A stretch of 64,000 nt of DNA from Camelus bactrianus (Eukaryota; Chordata; Mammalia; Artiodactyla; Camelidae): positions 16,153,001-16,217,000 of the forward strand of contig NC_133566.1 in the NCBI RefSeq assembly GCF_048773025.1, read 5' to 3'. The position numbers were made by a program, and so were the translations under genes. Positions 31,901 through 39,845 of the stretch are shown piece by piece (within the stretch, counting starts at the first letter, position 1; each line of letters starts with the position of its first letter). The notes under the pieces were generated by a model. That model saw only the letters and a program-made list of their open reading frames with translations. It had not been told where the DNA came from and did no database searches.

Positions 31901-33492
31901 GGGCCCAGGAAATGACAAAGAGCAGTGTAGGGGCCATGGCTTCCCAGGTACCAAACACTCCCATTCCCACCACAGGCTCCAGGTAGAGAAAGGATAGGGG
32001 ATGGGGGTGGGCTGGTGCCCCACAGGAGGCATGTTCCTCAGGGCACAGCAGCGTGGGATGCCCACCCACCCCCACCCCTATTTCCTAGTAAGTCCCCTAG
32101 ATTCCCCCTGCCGGGGTCAGTATCCATCCAGCCAAGTGCAGGCCCAGTTTGGGTAATTTTCTTCCCCAACTAAAATGTAAAGTTCAAGGTGGCACCTCTC
32201 AGAACTGCCTTGAGCAAGTCCCTTCTCTCTGGGCCTCCTGAACTCACCTAGAAAAGGTGTGATGGAGCCCAATGGCTTCTGAGGGGCCCAGGTAAAGAGC
32301 CAGCCCTGGGCTCTGAAGGCAGAATAGAGCCTGGGCCTTGCTTCCTGGCCCTGTGCCCCTTCCTGCTCTCAGCAGCCCTTTGAAGGGGTTTGGGGGCACA
32401 TCCCCAGGCTGGAGGGGCTGCTGGGCTGTTCAGAGGCAACCTCGAGTTCTCCCTCCTCCCCTCTGGCTTCTGGGTTTCAGTCCCAGGAGCTGGAGCCTGG
32501 CAAGGTCAGCAGAGTGCTGAGGTAGGCAGGAGGCCCATCCTCCTCTAAGAGGACAGCAGGGGCAGACAGGTGACAGGCATGGGACAGGATGGACCCTTCT
32601 CCACAGGCCAGGTACAGAGCTGTAGAGGATAAGTTACAGCCCTGGTGGGTCAAGGTCCCCTTCACAAGGGGTGTGTCCTGGAGCAGTTCCTTCTCCTAAC
32701 CCGCCCAGAAGTGGGAAGGAGGTACCAAGTGGGGAAGCAGCTCCAAGGGTACTTGTCGGGGGTATCTGTTGGGGATCCCAGGGAGGCCGTCAACGTCTGC
32801 TTTTAGAGTAGGTCTGTCTCCTCAGCTAATGTTTTATTGAGACAGTGGCGCCTCAGGGTTTGGTTACTGATGCCGTGGGCCTGAGCCTTGCCTGGGGAAG
32901 GGGAACTGGATGTGGGCTGGGGGCGGAAGGGACGGCCCCATCACGCGCAGAGGTTTTATATTACTCGCCGCTGTAGTCAGACGCCCTGGGCTGAGGGTCC
33001 TTCCTGTAATCTTCACCCTGTGCCACCTCCCACCGCCGGGCGGCCAAGCCGGCTGCGATCACCGGGGGCCGCTCGGACTGGCAGGCCTAGGACAGTCAGG
33101 GATGCCCGCTCAAGGTGTCACCGGCATCCTCGCTCACACCCACCCCAAGCGCCGCGACCCCATCCCCTCGGAGCCCGAGCCTTCTCTGCCCCCTTAGTCC
33201 CAGTCACAGCCCTCCGGAGTCAGGAGCGGGCGGCGGCCGAGGCGGCCAGCGCGGCGGAGGGCAGCGTCCCCGAGGGCCGCTCCTCGCCGGACCCAGATAC
33301 CCGCGCCCCGGAGCGCATGTGCTGCTCCCTCCCCACAGACCCCTGGCCCCCTGGGGAGGGCAGCGGAGGGGCGGGTGGCCACGCTTTACCTTCCATGGAC
33401 ATGGGCTCCAGGATGCCGAACTGCTTGAGGACGGCGATGAACAGCAGCACCACCACGGCCATGGCGCACAACTCCATGCCCTGGATGCCCAT
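10902..33492 (-). CDS. KCNIP3: KCNIP3 short isoform (KChIP3x / calsenilin / DREAM), 8 coding exons
   Basis: Joined exons (33390-33492, 18818-18942, 18264-18333, 17918-17988, 13081-13188, 12296-12400, 11532-11594, 10902-10949) give 693 nt, i.e. 230 residues and a stop, the size of the human short isoform. Residues 1-34 are the isoform-specific N-terminus with a hydrophobic segment at about 8-22. Residues 35-76 form the variable-to-core linker and the start of the core. EF-hand 1 (about 77-88, [12 protein letters not shown]) is degenerate. EF-hands 2 (113-124), 3 (149-160) and 4 (197-208) have loop acids at positions 1, 3, 5 and 12. [25 protein letters not shown] and the ending SMQLFENVI distinguish KCNIP3 from KCNIP1, 2 and 4. 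The family binds Kv4 N-termini and tunes trafficking and gating. KCNIP3 also binds presenilin and, calcium-free, DRE DNA. Differences from human memory include A for T at 45, R for G at 52, I for M at 165 and R at 194. Confidence 0.96.
10950..11531 (-). other. KCNIP3 intron 7
   Basis: This 582-base intron has its donor GTAGGC right after AAG (GT at 11530-11531) and its acceptor CAG before GAC. It is GC-rich with no repeats or further exons noticed. Confidence 0.85.
11532..11594 (-). CDS. KCNIP3: KCNIP3 exon 7 (EF-hand 4)
   Basis: This 63-nt exon is phase 0 on both sides and encodes residues 195-215, starting [10 protein letters not shown] and ending DEFLETCQK. It carries the complete EF-hand 4 loop, D197 to E208, with D, N, D, T and E in the coordinating positions, so calcium binding should be intact. 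DEFLET matches the mouse version rather than the human EEFLEA. The acceptor is TTGCAG. Confidence 0.95.
11595..12295 (-). other. KCNIP3 intron 6
   Basis: This 701-base intron has donor CGG|GTGAGC (GT at 12294-12295) and acceptor TTGCAG. It is GC-rich unique sequence and nothing else is recognised in it. Confidence 0.85.
12296..12400 (-). CDS. KCNIP3: KCNIP3 exon 6 (end of EF-hand 3 to EF-hand 4 linker)
   Basis: This 105-nt phase-0 exon encodes residues 160-194. It begins [14 protein letters not shown], continues [12 protein letters not shown] and ends [10 protein letters not shown]160 is the last ligand of EF-hand 3. The final codon is CGG (R), where human has E and mouse has Q as I recall. 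A CAG-to-CGG step explains it, and it sits exactly at the splice donor. The acceptor is CTGCAG. Confidence 0.95.
12401..13080 (-). other. KCNIP3 intron 5
   Basis: This 680-base intron has donor GAG|GTAGAG and acceptor CTGCAG. It is GC-rich, with no repeat family or exon recognised. Confidence 0.85.
13081..13188 (-). CDS. KCNIP3: KCNIP3 exon 5 (EF-hand 2 end, EF-hand 3)
   Basis: This 108-nt phase-0 exon encodes residues 124-159. It starts [20 protein letters not shown] and continues to the EF-hand 3 loop [11 protein letters not shown], completed by E160 in the next exon. The LSILLRGT helix is part of the hydrophobic groove that holds the Kv4 N-terminus in KChIP structures. The acceptor is TTCCACAG and the donor is GTAGAG. 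Confidence 0.96.
13189..17917 (-). other. KCNIP3 intron 4
   Basis: This is a 4.7 kb intron. The first part (13350-13390, plus coordinates) is TG-rich. The middle (about 13900-15400) is A/G-rich, resembles old interspersed repeat remains and has no clear family. 16240-16400 is an AT-rich unique patch. 17100-17330 is a motif-dense patch listed separately. No extra exon is seen. Confidence 0.7.
17110..17330. promoter_or_regulatory. Candidate intronic enhancer with MEF2-type site
   Basis: It contains a perfect MEF2 consensus CTATTTTTAG (17304-17313), a CUT/HNF6-like TTATCGATCAA (about 17237), an NFI-like TTGGAAGCCAA (about 17217-17227) and a CAGCTG E-box (about 17331). These sit in unique, non-repetitive sequence about 0.6-0.8 kb upstream of exon 4 in transcript order. 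KCNIP3 is expressed in neurons and heart, where MEF2 acts. The role is inference only. Confidence 0.3.
17918..17988 (-). CDS. KCNIP3: KCNIP3 exon 4 (EF-hand 2)
   Basis: This 71-nt exon begins in phase 1 (its first two bases, AT, complete D100 with the G from exon 3) and ends in phase 0. It encodes [12 protein letters not shown] and then the EF-hand 2 loop [11 protein letters not shown], finished by D124 in the next exon. The [11 protein letters not shown] form is KCNIP3-specific (KCNIP2 has DTNHDGSVSFE). The donor is GTAGGT and the acceptor is CCCCAG. Confidence 0.96.
18264..18333 (-). CDS. KCNIP3: KCNIP3 exon 3 (degenerate EF-hand 1)
   Basis: This 70-nt exon encodes residues 77-99 ([12 protein letters not shown], then [11 protein letters not shown]) plus the first base of D100. 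EF-hand 1 has C and P in its loop as in all KChIPs, so it does not bind calcium. It has S where human has A in IYAQFF. The donor is GTGAGT and the acceptor is CTGCAG. The 275-base intron 3 (17989-18263) separates it from exon 4. Confidence 0.96.
18334..18817 (-). other. KCNIP3 intron 2
   Basis: This 484-base intron has donor AAC|GTGAGT and acceptor CTGCAG. It is unique sequence and nothing further is recognised. Confidence 0.85.
18818..18942 (-). CDS. KCNIP3: KCNIP3 exon 2 (first exon shared by all isoforms)
   Basis: This 125-nt exon begins in phase 1 (AC completes D35 with the G of whichever first exon is used). It encodes [19 protein letters not shown] and then [15 protein letters not shown] and SLYRGFKN, residues 35-76. 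The acceptor is CCTCCAG and the donor is GTGAGT. The QPERLDQL stretch differs from human QPEGLDQL. This is the splice hub for the alternative N-termini. Confidence 0.96.
20040..20470 (+). repeat. Old LINE fragment (L2/CR1-like)
   Basis: This is C/T-rich sequence with phrases such as TTCCTACTTCACTGAGAACA and CATCTGGACCAGACATCC, typical of an ancient RT-bearing LINE seen across mammals. A related, more downstream part recurs at 22370-22570, as if one copy had been split by later insertions. Confidence 0.4.
20640..20758 (+). repeat. L1 fragment (ORF2 5' part)
   Basis: The stretch ACCCAACTATACGCTGG..ACAAAAATGATATTCTTAATG followed by AAAGACACAGAAAAATT follows the L1 ORF2 endonuclease region found in old L1M copies. 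It is cut by the SINE that follows. Confidence 0.5.
20769..20866 (+). repeat. Camelid tRNA-derived SINE (Vic-1 type)
   Basis: It has the A-box TAGCTCAGTGATGG and B-box GGTTCCATCCC (20823-20833), a short A-rich tail, and a 10-base target duplication ATAAAAGAGT (20759-20768 and 20867-20876). This family is characteristic of camelids and is the main evidence for the host lineage. Confidence 0.9.
20867..21055 (+). repeat. L1M 3' end
   Basis: GATTCCATTTATATGAAATT, then TCAAAACTCACTGAACTG and ATCTGTGCATTGTG, ending in an A run, match the 3' UTR style of medium-old L1M elements. Confidence 0.65.
21056..22270 (+). repeat. L1/HAL1-like 5' region
   Basis: ACAACTTGAAAACTGGAAGA.. and, further on, AACCAAATGGAACTTCTAAA followed by ATCTAAAATAAAAAATTC are phrases of L1M/HAL1 5' UTR and ORF1-like sequence. 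No intact frame is present. Confidence 0.45.
22370..22570 (+). repeat. Old LINE fragment (L2/CR1-like)
   Basis: TCACTCTCTCTACTTCCTCTC.. and AAGATCACCAGTGATCTCCA match the region just before the reverse transcriptase 'DLSAAFDTVDH' block of an ancient LINE. It may be the continuation of the copy at 20040-20470. Confidence 0.45.
22590..23040 (+). repeat. L1 3' end, older copy
   Basis: ATTATGCTAAGTGAGGTAAG, then GTATGATCTCATGTATATGTG and TGGTGGTTGCCAGGGGTTGG are the standard L1M 3' region. It ends near an ATCTCAATACAGCTGG tail. Confidence 0.7.
23240..23620 (+). repeat. L1 3' end, cetartiodactyl type
   Basis: ATACCATATGAGATCGCTCA, CTGTATAGCACAGGGAAATA and TACTCAATAAAACAATG with an A tail match the L1 ends at 27.4-27.8 kb and 45.5-45.7 kb. 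Confidence 0.7.
23621..25690 (+). repeat. L1M, ORF2 3' part and 3' UTR
   Basis: This long AT-rich stretch has L1 ORF2 phrases (e.g. AAATAAATCTGGACCCCTTC, ACATGAAAGATGGTTCAACC, AATGGAATACT-like variants) and ends near ATATGCATTTATTAGAG. It is heavily mutated and has no usable frame. Edges are approximate. Confidence 0.55.
25691..25949. other. Short unassigned AT-rich stretch
   Basis: No gene is present. It probably continues the flanking L1 material, but I cannot assign it. Confidence 0.3.
25950..26300 (+). repeat. L2 LINE fragment
   Basis: CTCCAGACTCACCTGCCTGC, CTGATCTCCCCCCTAAAACC and AGCTCCATCCTACCGGG follow the L2 region 'ctccagactc..gatcttccccccaaacc..actccatccttcc'. A second, longer L2 copy with the same phrases lies at 53.6-54.6 kb. 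Confidence 0.6.
26343..26732 (+). mobile_element. Solo LTR, ERVL-MaLR (MLT1-like)
   Basis: This starts near GTGCTATGGACTTGTGTCCC and runs through GGAGGTAATTAGGATTAAAT, GGTGGGGCCCTAACCCAATA and CTTCTGGCCTCCAGAATTGT. It ends near TTCTGTTATGGCAGCCCGAG. This is the MLT1-type LTR plan. No internal sequence adjoins it, so it is a solo LTR, old and moderately diverged. Confidence 0.75.
26878..27795 (+). repeat. L1 3' end (ORF2 C-terminus, 3' UTR, A tail)
   Basis: It begins in ORF2 (AGAAGACATACAGATGACCA), passes ATCCAGCAATCCCACTCCTG, CAAATGGATGGACCTAGAGA and AAGTGAAGTAGGTCAGACAG, and ends GTAAATCAACTGTACTTCAA with an A-rich tail. It is the best preserved L1 piece in the window, 5'-truncated at about 0.9 kb. 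Confidence 0.85.
30308..30535. mobile_element. Short DNA transposon copy (hAT/MER type)
   Basis: The left end CTAGAACAAGGTTTCTCAACC and the right end CAGTTGAGAGCCACTAG are imperfect inverted repeats. The body carries CTCTACCCACTCAATGCCAG and TGTGACAGTCCAAAATG, the plan of a common mammalian nonautonomous hAT element. It is too short to encode a transposase. Confidence 0.55.
31390..31600 (+). repeat. MIR SINE fragment
   Basis: GGTCCCACTTTACAGAACAG followed by AACTGAGGCTCAGAAAGGTTA, then GCCAGTATGTGTGGGTGACA, is the MIR core and 3' half. Confidence 0.6.
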
Positions 33493-34330
33493 GGCGGCCC
33501 GGGCTGCCTGGGGCCGGGGCGTGCCCCTTGCCCGCGCGCTGCCTCGGGAGCACCGGGGCCGGTGCAGCCCGCCCGGTCTCTAGGGGAGGCCGCGGCTCAC
33601 ATGCCCCCCGGCAGGCGGGGCTGCGGATGTCGACCCGGCCGGGGCCCCGCGGAGGGCGGCGGCGGCGGCGAGCTGGGGCCCGCAGAGAGGTTGGACGCGG
33701 CGCGGCAGCGGAGCCCGAGCGCAACTTTGCGAGTCAGCCGGCAAACTTCGAGGCGCGGCGGCGGCGCGGAGCGCAGCTCGGGTGGCGGGAGCGGGCCAGA
33801 GGCGCCTCCATGCCCGGCGCGGGCGCCGCGCCTCTTTCGCCAACCCCCCCTCCAGCCCCACGGGCTCCGGGGCGCGGGGGAGCGGCGGCGGCGGGAGTCC
33901 CCGGCGCTCCCGGGGGCACCAGCCTCCATCGCGGCTCCCCGCGCGCTCATTGGCCTAGGCGCGGCGACCACCCGGGGAGGAGTCCCCTGCGGCCCCCCCT
34001 CGCGAGCCCAGGAAGGGGCGGAGGGAGGCAGCCCCGCCCCGCACGGTCCAGCCCCTGGACGGAACCTGGCGCACAGCCACCGCTCCCCGGCCAGCCCCCG
34101 GGAGGCCGCGCGGTCGGTAGTTTCACCGAAATGCCCGTGCAGGTGGGGGCCGAGTGGCTGGGGAGGGGGCTGGAGAGGAAGGGAGCCGCAGCGTCGCTCT
34201 CCGTGGAGAGTCGGGGTTCCACTCTCCTGGCTGAGAGGAGCTTGAGCCTGGCCGCCGCCGCTTTCCGCCCCGCGGGCCAGCGCCGAGGTGGCTTTAGGAG
34301 GATCCGGGAAGCCCTCTTGCCCCAGGGTAT
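33030..34330 (-). promoter_or_regulatory. KCNIP3: CpG island, KCNIP3 short-isoform promoter
   Basis: This is about 1.3 kb of very GC- and CpG-rich sequence centred just upstream (rightwards) of the short-form start codon at 33490-33492. It has GC boxes and no clear TATA. The 5' UTR and promoter should lie between 33493 and about 34000. A CpG island here explains long open frames on both strands (e.g. plus 33115-34245), which I do not regard as genes. It may act in both directions. Transcription starts are not visible from sequence. Confidence 0.75.
33390..33492 (-). CDS. KCNIP3: KCNIP3 exon 1 (short, membrane-inserting N-terminus)
   Basis: This contains 103 coding bases, i.e. 34 codons plus one base, starting at ATG 33490-33492 in an ideal Kozak context (GCCGCCATGG). 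The peptide starts [15 protein letters not shown], runs through [11 protein letters not shown] and ends ILEPMSME. Residues 8-22 are hydrophobic and can span or enter the membrane. KChIP2x, 3x and 4a N-termini share this plan and are known to cause intracellular retention and slower Kv4 inactivation. The donor GAAG|GTAAAG joins in phase 1 to exon 2, giving SMED-SSDS. M31 replaces the I of human. Confidence 0.95.
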
Positions 34331-36300
34331 TTCCCACAACCATCAGCCCTCGGCCGGAGATTGAACTTGGCCCCCGTTGAAAATGGAAAAGTTGGTATCC
34401 AAAGTTCTCCGGTTTTGGAAACCCGCATGCGCTCGAGGCTTTAGCAGGGAGTTGGGCCTCGGCATTAGCGTCTACGGAGATGAGTTCAAGTCCTGACTTT
34501 GCTGCGTGACCTTGGTTGAGTTACGGACTTGCAGCCTCCTCGTCCTCCGTAAAGAGGGGCTGGTGCCTGCCTTTCCGGCTGTGGGAAAGAGCTGAGCGGA
34601 TGCCAAATGCTATGCGCGGGCAGTTCAAGAGAGTGCTAATTCGTTTGTGGATCGCTTTCTTCCTGCCCGGGGACACTGAGCAGGAAAGAAAAGCCACGAA
34701 AAGGAAGGAGAAAGGAAGGGGAGAGGAGACAGCGTGGCAGAGCGAAGCCCAGAATCCTCCAAGCCCCCAAACTCCGGGACTTGAGGGAGTGACTCTCTGC
34801 TGCCCTCCAGCGGGCGCTGCGCACCGCGGTGTCCTCATCAGCCCGGGACTCCAGAGCTCTGGAAGCGCGAGCGGCGGTGAACACCGAGTTCTTCTGTTTT
34901 CTGGCGTCTTAGTGGAGGGGGATATCCAGCCCCGCACCAAGCCTGTGAGCGTGAGCCCTGTTTGGACCTATATCCTGAACAGTAGCAGCTTCCATTTGTG
35001 GAGCCTCTGCTAGCCGCTCTGTCATTCATTCAACAATACTAAGCGTGTACTGCGATCCAGGCGCAGAGGTCAATTACCACGGTGCGGTGGGAAACCGCAG
35101 CGTACGCGGCTGAGGGCCCCTGCTGGAGCTGGCGTACGGGAGCCAAGCTTTTAGGTTTACTTGCAGTCCTTAAGGGCTCCCCAGTGGGCATTCCTCTTCC
35201 CCTATTTTACAGGTCAGGAAACCGAGACCTAGAAAGTGGATTATGGAAGGGGACACAGGTACAGCCCAAGCCCGCTGGATTCCGGAGCAGGCGCTGTCCC
35301 AGGACACTGCACTGCTTCCAGGGGACAGCCAAGCGGAGAGAGGCTGCGGCGTTTCCTTCAGCCTGCACAACTCAACCTCGCTGTTTAACACACCTGGTGG
35401 AAGACTGAGTTATTGGAGGTTTTTTTTTTTAAAAAAAAACACTGTAAATGCACAGCTTTCGATTCCATTTAAGTGGGCCTGCGGTGAGTCTCTGCTGACC
35501 AAAGGCAAGAGTTCTAAGTAGAGATGCTAACGGTTGCCGGAGAACGTGGCTCTGTTGGAGCCCACGAGTTGCTTGTGTATAAAATCTAGAAAGGTTAAGA
35601 AACCTCCCGCCATCTCGTTTACACATAAGTGCTGTGCAAAGTCTAGCCCGTGACCAAGCTAGTTCTCACCAATCCTCACTCAACAGCCCCGTTAAGAGCC
35701 CCGTGGTACATAACCTCTCTGAGTCTGTTCCTCATCCATAACGTGGGGGTGATAATCCAGCCTTTCCAGGGGCTTGTAAAGGATTGAAGACAAGGGCTGG
35801 GATGTGTCACATGATGGCCCCTGTTCGCGGAGCGGGGTGTGTACAGGGTACAAGACCTAAGATAGACAGGAGGTCAGAGATAAGAGCAAGCAAAGAAAGC
35901 CATCTTGGGGGTCCTCCTGAGCTGCCCCACCCCTGCTCCCCTGCCTCAGTTTCCCCGGTGCTCCTAAGCATCTCCCCCAAGCAAGCTTCAATGACTGCTT
36001 ATAAACAAATACTGAGCTAGAAACGAGACATTGATCCCTTGGCTATGCAGCGTAAAATATTAACGATGTCTAAGTGGATACTAGAGCTGAGAGCAGAATG
36101 TCCGCTCGGCATCAGCAGCCCGGGCCAGGGGCCTAATGGATGGGAAGCTGACTCTCCTGCTCGCTCACTAGCCTGGGGCCTGCCAGCTCTGGGGCCAACC
36201 CAGGTCCACTGAGGCTGGGCCGACAGCCCAGTCACACACCCCAGGACCTGGAGAGGGGAGCTTAGACAATCCCCCAAGCCCTGTATTTCCTCCCACAGCA
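34331..36300. other. Upstream flank of the short promoter; MIR at about 34460-34560
   Basis: No gene is recognised. For the long isoform this is intron. A MIR-like piece (GAGTTCAAGTCCTGACTTTG, then TGCGTGACCTTGGTTGAGTT) lies at about 34480-34525. A T11/A9 run at 35420-35441 is a simple inverted tract. The rest is unique, GC-moderate sequence. Confidence 0.5.
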
Positions 36301-37400
36301 TAAGGTGCCAGGCCAGGCCTTTCCCGCCTGCCGCTAGCTCCCCTCCCCAGTGGGGCGGGGTGGGGGGTTGTTTGCCCTGGCATTCATTCTCCCCTTTCCC
36401 CCCCTCCCCATGCCTCCTGGAGCAGGGAACCAGCTGGGTGTTGGCCGTGTTCCCTGCCAGCTCCCTTCCCTGGGGGAGGCCCAGGCTGAGGGGAGGGGCA
36501 CAGACAGAGAAATCTCTGCAGGGCTGGGGGCTGAGGGCTGCCGCAGAGGTAGGGAAATGAGGAGCAGAGTGGAGGGAAGAGCTGGCTCTTCCTCAGATGA
36601 CAGGGGAAGCCTGGGGGACCCTGAGCCCTGGCTTGAGACCTCAGGAGATGTGGGAAGCCCTGGGGGCACTGGCGTCCTGGTCTAATTTAGAAAGTCTGAG
36701 AGCCCCAGCTGCTTTGGGGCAGAGCAGGGTGCACTCCAAACCTGAGGTCATCCTTCTGCCTGGAATATTTTTTTCCATTCTTACCTGGAATATTTTTTAT
36801 GCCACTTGAGTTCTGCCTCCAGGAAGCCAACTTGGATTATTCCAGCCCTACATTAACCCTCTCTCTGAACCCCCATGGCCTCTGGGCTGCATGAGCCACG
36901 CCTTCCATGTGGTCTTTCGGGTATCGGCCCAGACAGCTTCCACACAGCCCGTGTTCCTGTTTTCTCACCACGGCTGCCAGGCAGGCTCCCGGGGGCTGGA
37001 CCCCGGCGGTTTGTCCAGCATTCATTGGATGCCCCCAGCCTAGTGTTCCTGACTGCCTAGCTGCTCAAGGAATTCAAGAGTTCTTTTGCCTCTTAAGGGA
37101 GGGACCAGGACGGACCCTGGCTGTTTTAGGAACACATTCCCTGCAAACAGCCCAGCAAGCTGTTCCTGTCCCAGCTCCCCCGGAGGGCAGGCTTCTCTTG
37201 GTTCTAGTGCATTCTACTGGGTAGAGCAGGCATTATGCAGTTTATTCATCCTTCTCATATTTCATAACAACCAGACCAGAGTGGAATTCCACTGCCAAAG
37301 AAACCCCTCTAGGACTCCTCCCCGTGGTGTCCCAGGGCTCCTCGCGTGCAGCGCAGCCAAAGCTGAACTCTCATTCTTACCCCAAACCAGTGCCTCCTCA
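36301..37400. other. Unique sequence, no gene seen
   Basis: GC-rich at 36.3-36.7 kb with overlapping open frames on both strands and no family match. Two copies of the phrase CCTGGAATATTTTTT at about 36760 and 36785 form a small direct repeat. Confidence 0.45.
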
Positions 37401-37409
37401 AGCTCCCTG

Positions 37410-37720
37410 TCTCAGCTGCTCAGGTTAAAACCCTGGCTCTTAGACTGGGCTCTGCCTGTCCTCACTCCTGCCCAGTCTGTCACCAAGCCCTGGCATTGTG
37501 CCCCTTTCTCATCCATCTCTGCTCCTGGTAGCAACCACCCTGGCCACACCATTGTCCCTCTCTCCTGGACTCCTGACACCATCCCCCAATTTCTCTCCCC
37601 ACCTCCTCTCTGCCCACTTCTCCGTTCAGCAACCAGAGTAGTCATCTCAACATGAACATCAGAGCCTGTCCTTCCCTTGCTTAAAACCACCAGTGGCTCT
37701 GACTCAACACTGGTTGTGTT
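37410..37720 (+). repeat. L2 LINE fragment
   Basis: CAGCAACCAGAGTAGTCATC.. and CCTTGCTTAAAACCACCAGT followed by GGCTCTGACTC match the L2 phrase 'agccagagtgatctt..ctgctcaaaaccctccagtggct'. Confidence 0.6.
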
Positions 37721-37814
37721 TGCCTGGTTGGTATTCCTCTCCCTGACCTGGTAACAGTGCCCCGATTTCCTTTGCAGAATCTGCTGCCCCTGCCAGCCTC
37801 GGGGCAGGGATTTC

Positions 37815-38230
37815 AGAGGTTTGGGGACATGATTGGTCGATCAGCATCAATTCCTCTTCTTCCACTCTACTCCACCCCTCTACTGCCATGGGATTGGCTC
37901 AGGGATGGGCACCAGATGGGAGCCAGGATGGTGGGCGACCTCCATGGCAATCAGGAGAGAGGCATTCTCTTTCACTATGGCAGCTAAGTGGCCTCCCTGC
38001 CACCATGTGAGAACAGAGAGCCTGAGAATGTAGTCACCTCATGAGAAAGCAGAGCAAAAGGTGGAGAGAAAGGCTGGGTCCAGTAGACAGTGCTATGTGC
38101 CTGGATCCAGCTGTGCCTGATGGCAGATCCAAACCTTTATCTTTCAGTTATATGAGCCAATAAATCCCCCTATTGTCGCTTAAGCGAGTGTGAGTTGGGT
38201 TGCTGTCCCTTGCAACCAAGATGGTCCTGA
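37815..38230 (+). mobile_element. LTR-like old repeat
   Basis: It contains TATATGAGCCAATAAATCCC with AATAAA at about 38159, followed by GAGTTGGGTTGCTGTCCCTTG, the arrangement of an LTR R/U5 end. The 5' edge is uncertain and the family is not identified with confidence (ERVL/MaLR or MER group). No internal retroviral sequence adjoins it. Confidence 0.35.
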
Positions 38231-38287
38231 TTCATGCATTCTCCATTACTGACAGAACAAAGACCGAAATCCATAACAAGCCCCTTA

Positions 38288-38470
38288 AGAGCAGCTGACA
38301 TCTACTGAGCACTTACTGTGTACCAGGCACTGGAACACAGCTCATCTCCCTGACTCCTCCCAGATCCTGATAAGGTCGGGACTTGATAAGAAAGAGGAAG
38401 ACACCGAAGCACAGAGTGGTTAATGCTTCGTTTCAGGCCGTGAGGCTGATAAACCATAGCATCAGGATGT
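38288..38470 (+). repeat. MIR SINE
   Basis: ACTGAGCACTTACTGTGTAC followed by CAGGCACTGG, with a following GAGGCTGA..GTGAACCCAAGCAGTC, matches the MIR core and 3' part. Confidence 0.6.
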
Positions 38471-38479
38471 GAACCCAAG

Positions 38480-38890
38480 CAGTCCAGCTCCAGAGGTGAT
38501 TTTCATTCAGCACCACCTGTGTGGTCAGGCTCCTCCTCTCCTTTGCTCTCACGACCCCAGCCACGCATGCAGCTACCTCCGTGAGCCCGGACTGTCCCAC
38601 CCCAGGTCTCTGTGTGGGCTCTTCCCTGAGCCGCGGTGCTGTCCCTCCTCCTCCTCTTCACCCACCCTACTCGTCCTTTGGGTCTCAGCTTACTGTTATG
38701 TCTGCAGGGGTGTCTCCCCTGCCTCCCCTTATTAGTCTCTACATGGCCCCCATCATATCCCCTTTCTGCAGTTACTGCGATGTGAATTTAGATATTTACT
38801 TGCTCATTTATTTGTTTCTGCTCTCCCACCAGAGTACAAGCTTCCTGAAGATCCGGGTGTTAACTGCCTTGTATAAGTGTTTATGAAATT
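38480..38890 (+). repeat. L2 LINE fragment
   Basis: TTTGGGTCTCAGCTTACTGTT, then ATTTATTTGTTTCTGCTCTCC and CCACCAGAGTACAAGCTTCC, follows the L2 3' end ('caggtctttgctcaaatgtcacc..tgtctcccccactagaatgtaagctcc'). Confidence 0.55.
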
Positions 38891-38929
38891 TCAGATGATG
38901 CCTTTTCTCCAATTATTTTGGCAGAGAGT

Positions 38930-39110
38930 GTCCTGTGTCACTAGCAAGAGCACTGGACCGGGAGTGCAGGAGAACCAGGGCCAAGTCAATAGTTCCAGCC
39001 CTACGAAGACTTGGCCAAAGCACAGCACTTCTCCCAGCCTTCTTTTCCTTCTTGTAAAATGGGGTGCCTTGGTGATATTTACCTGCCTGTCACACCGTGA
39101 GCTATGAGCA
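38930..39110 (+). repeat. MIR SINE
   Basis: AGCACTGGACCGGGAGTGCA and TTCCTTCTTGTAAAATGGGG with the typical MIR spacing. Confidence 0.5.
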
Positions 39111-39299
39111 TCTGACAAGCTGATGGATGTGAAAGCATCCCAAGACACAACTGAAGAACCTTGTTCCTGGAGAAGCCTGCCTTATCAGGGCCAGGACCAC
39201 CTAGGAAGTGACAGCAAGGGGGTCCAGTTATCTTTGCCTTATGGCATCACCCAAGCCCTCAATCAAACAGACCTGTAGGGTCACACAGAACCCATTCTC

Positions 39300-39760
39300 A
39301 CAATCTCTGTTCCTGTCCAACTACAGATGAAATGTGAGAGATTTATGGTAGCGGGTAATAGAAAACCTCCATTCATTAGTTTAAATTGTAGGGAATTGCT
39401 CCATGTCACACATAAGAAGTCCAGCAGGAGGCTGACTCCAGGGACAGTCATCTCAGATCCAGCAGTATCATTAAGGACTGAGTTCTTGTATCTACCCACA
39501 GTGCCAGCCTCAGAGCATCTACCTTATTCACAGCCTGCTGACCTCATGATCACAAGAGAGATGCCTAGTTCCAGACATCACATCCTGACAAGACAACGTC
39601 CTGGGAGAGAAGGGACCAACTCTTCTGATGTTTCTTTCTTATATTGAGGGAGACTTTTCTGTTAAGCTTCTCATGAACAATCCTTCATATTTCATTGGCT
39701 TGAATTGTTTCACACACCATCCCTAAACCAGTTGCTGGCAAAAAGAGTGAGACCATCACT
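39300..39760. repeat. Old interspersed repeat, family unsure
   Basis: Phrases such as CACATAAGAAGTCCAGCAGG and CACCATCCCTAAACCAGTTG recur in a medium-age mammalian repeat, but I cannot name the family from memory. There is no coding sequence. Confidence 0.3.
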
Positions 39761-39769
39761 GTAGCAGAG

Positions 39770-39810
39770 ACTGCTAGCCCTCCACAAAAACTCATTCTCT
39801 TCTCTTCTAT

Positions 39811-39845
<35 letters not shown>

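Larger units (their letters stand above)
27796..32900. other. Unique intron sequence with MIR pieces
   Basis: No exon is supported. MIR-like fragments lie at about 29275-29420 (CCTCAGTTTCCCCATCTGTAA, antisense), 30185-30260, 30785-30880 and 31390-31600. 28.6-29.9 kb is GC-rich and throws up overlapping open frames on both strands with no family resemblance. Confidence 0.5.
18943..33389 (-). other. KCNIP3 intron 1 (short isoform)
   Basis: This 14.4 kb intron runs from the donor GAAG|GTAAAG at 33388-33389 to the CCTCCAG acceptor. Its distal half (20.0-27.8 kb) is almost solid LINE, SINE and LTR material, listed separately. Its proximal half (27.8-33.0 kb) is unique sequence with MIR pieces and a small DNA-transposon copy. 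I looked for the long-form N-terminal exons here and found none. Confidence 0.8.

Noticed and set aside
33115-34245. Plus-strand open frame of about 376 codons over the CpG island, and a minus-strand one of about 248 codons at 33597-34343
   Set aside because: Composition is extreme in A, G, P and R, no domain is visible, and both strands and several frames are open at once. This is what GC-rich DNA gives by chance.
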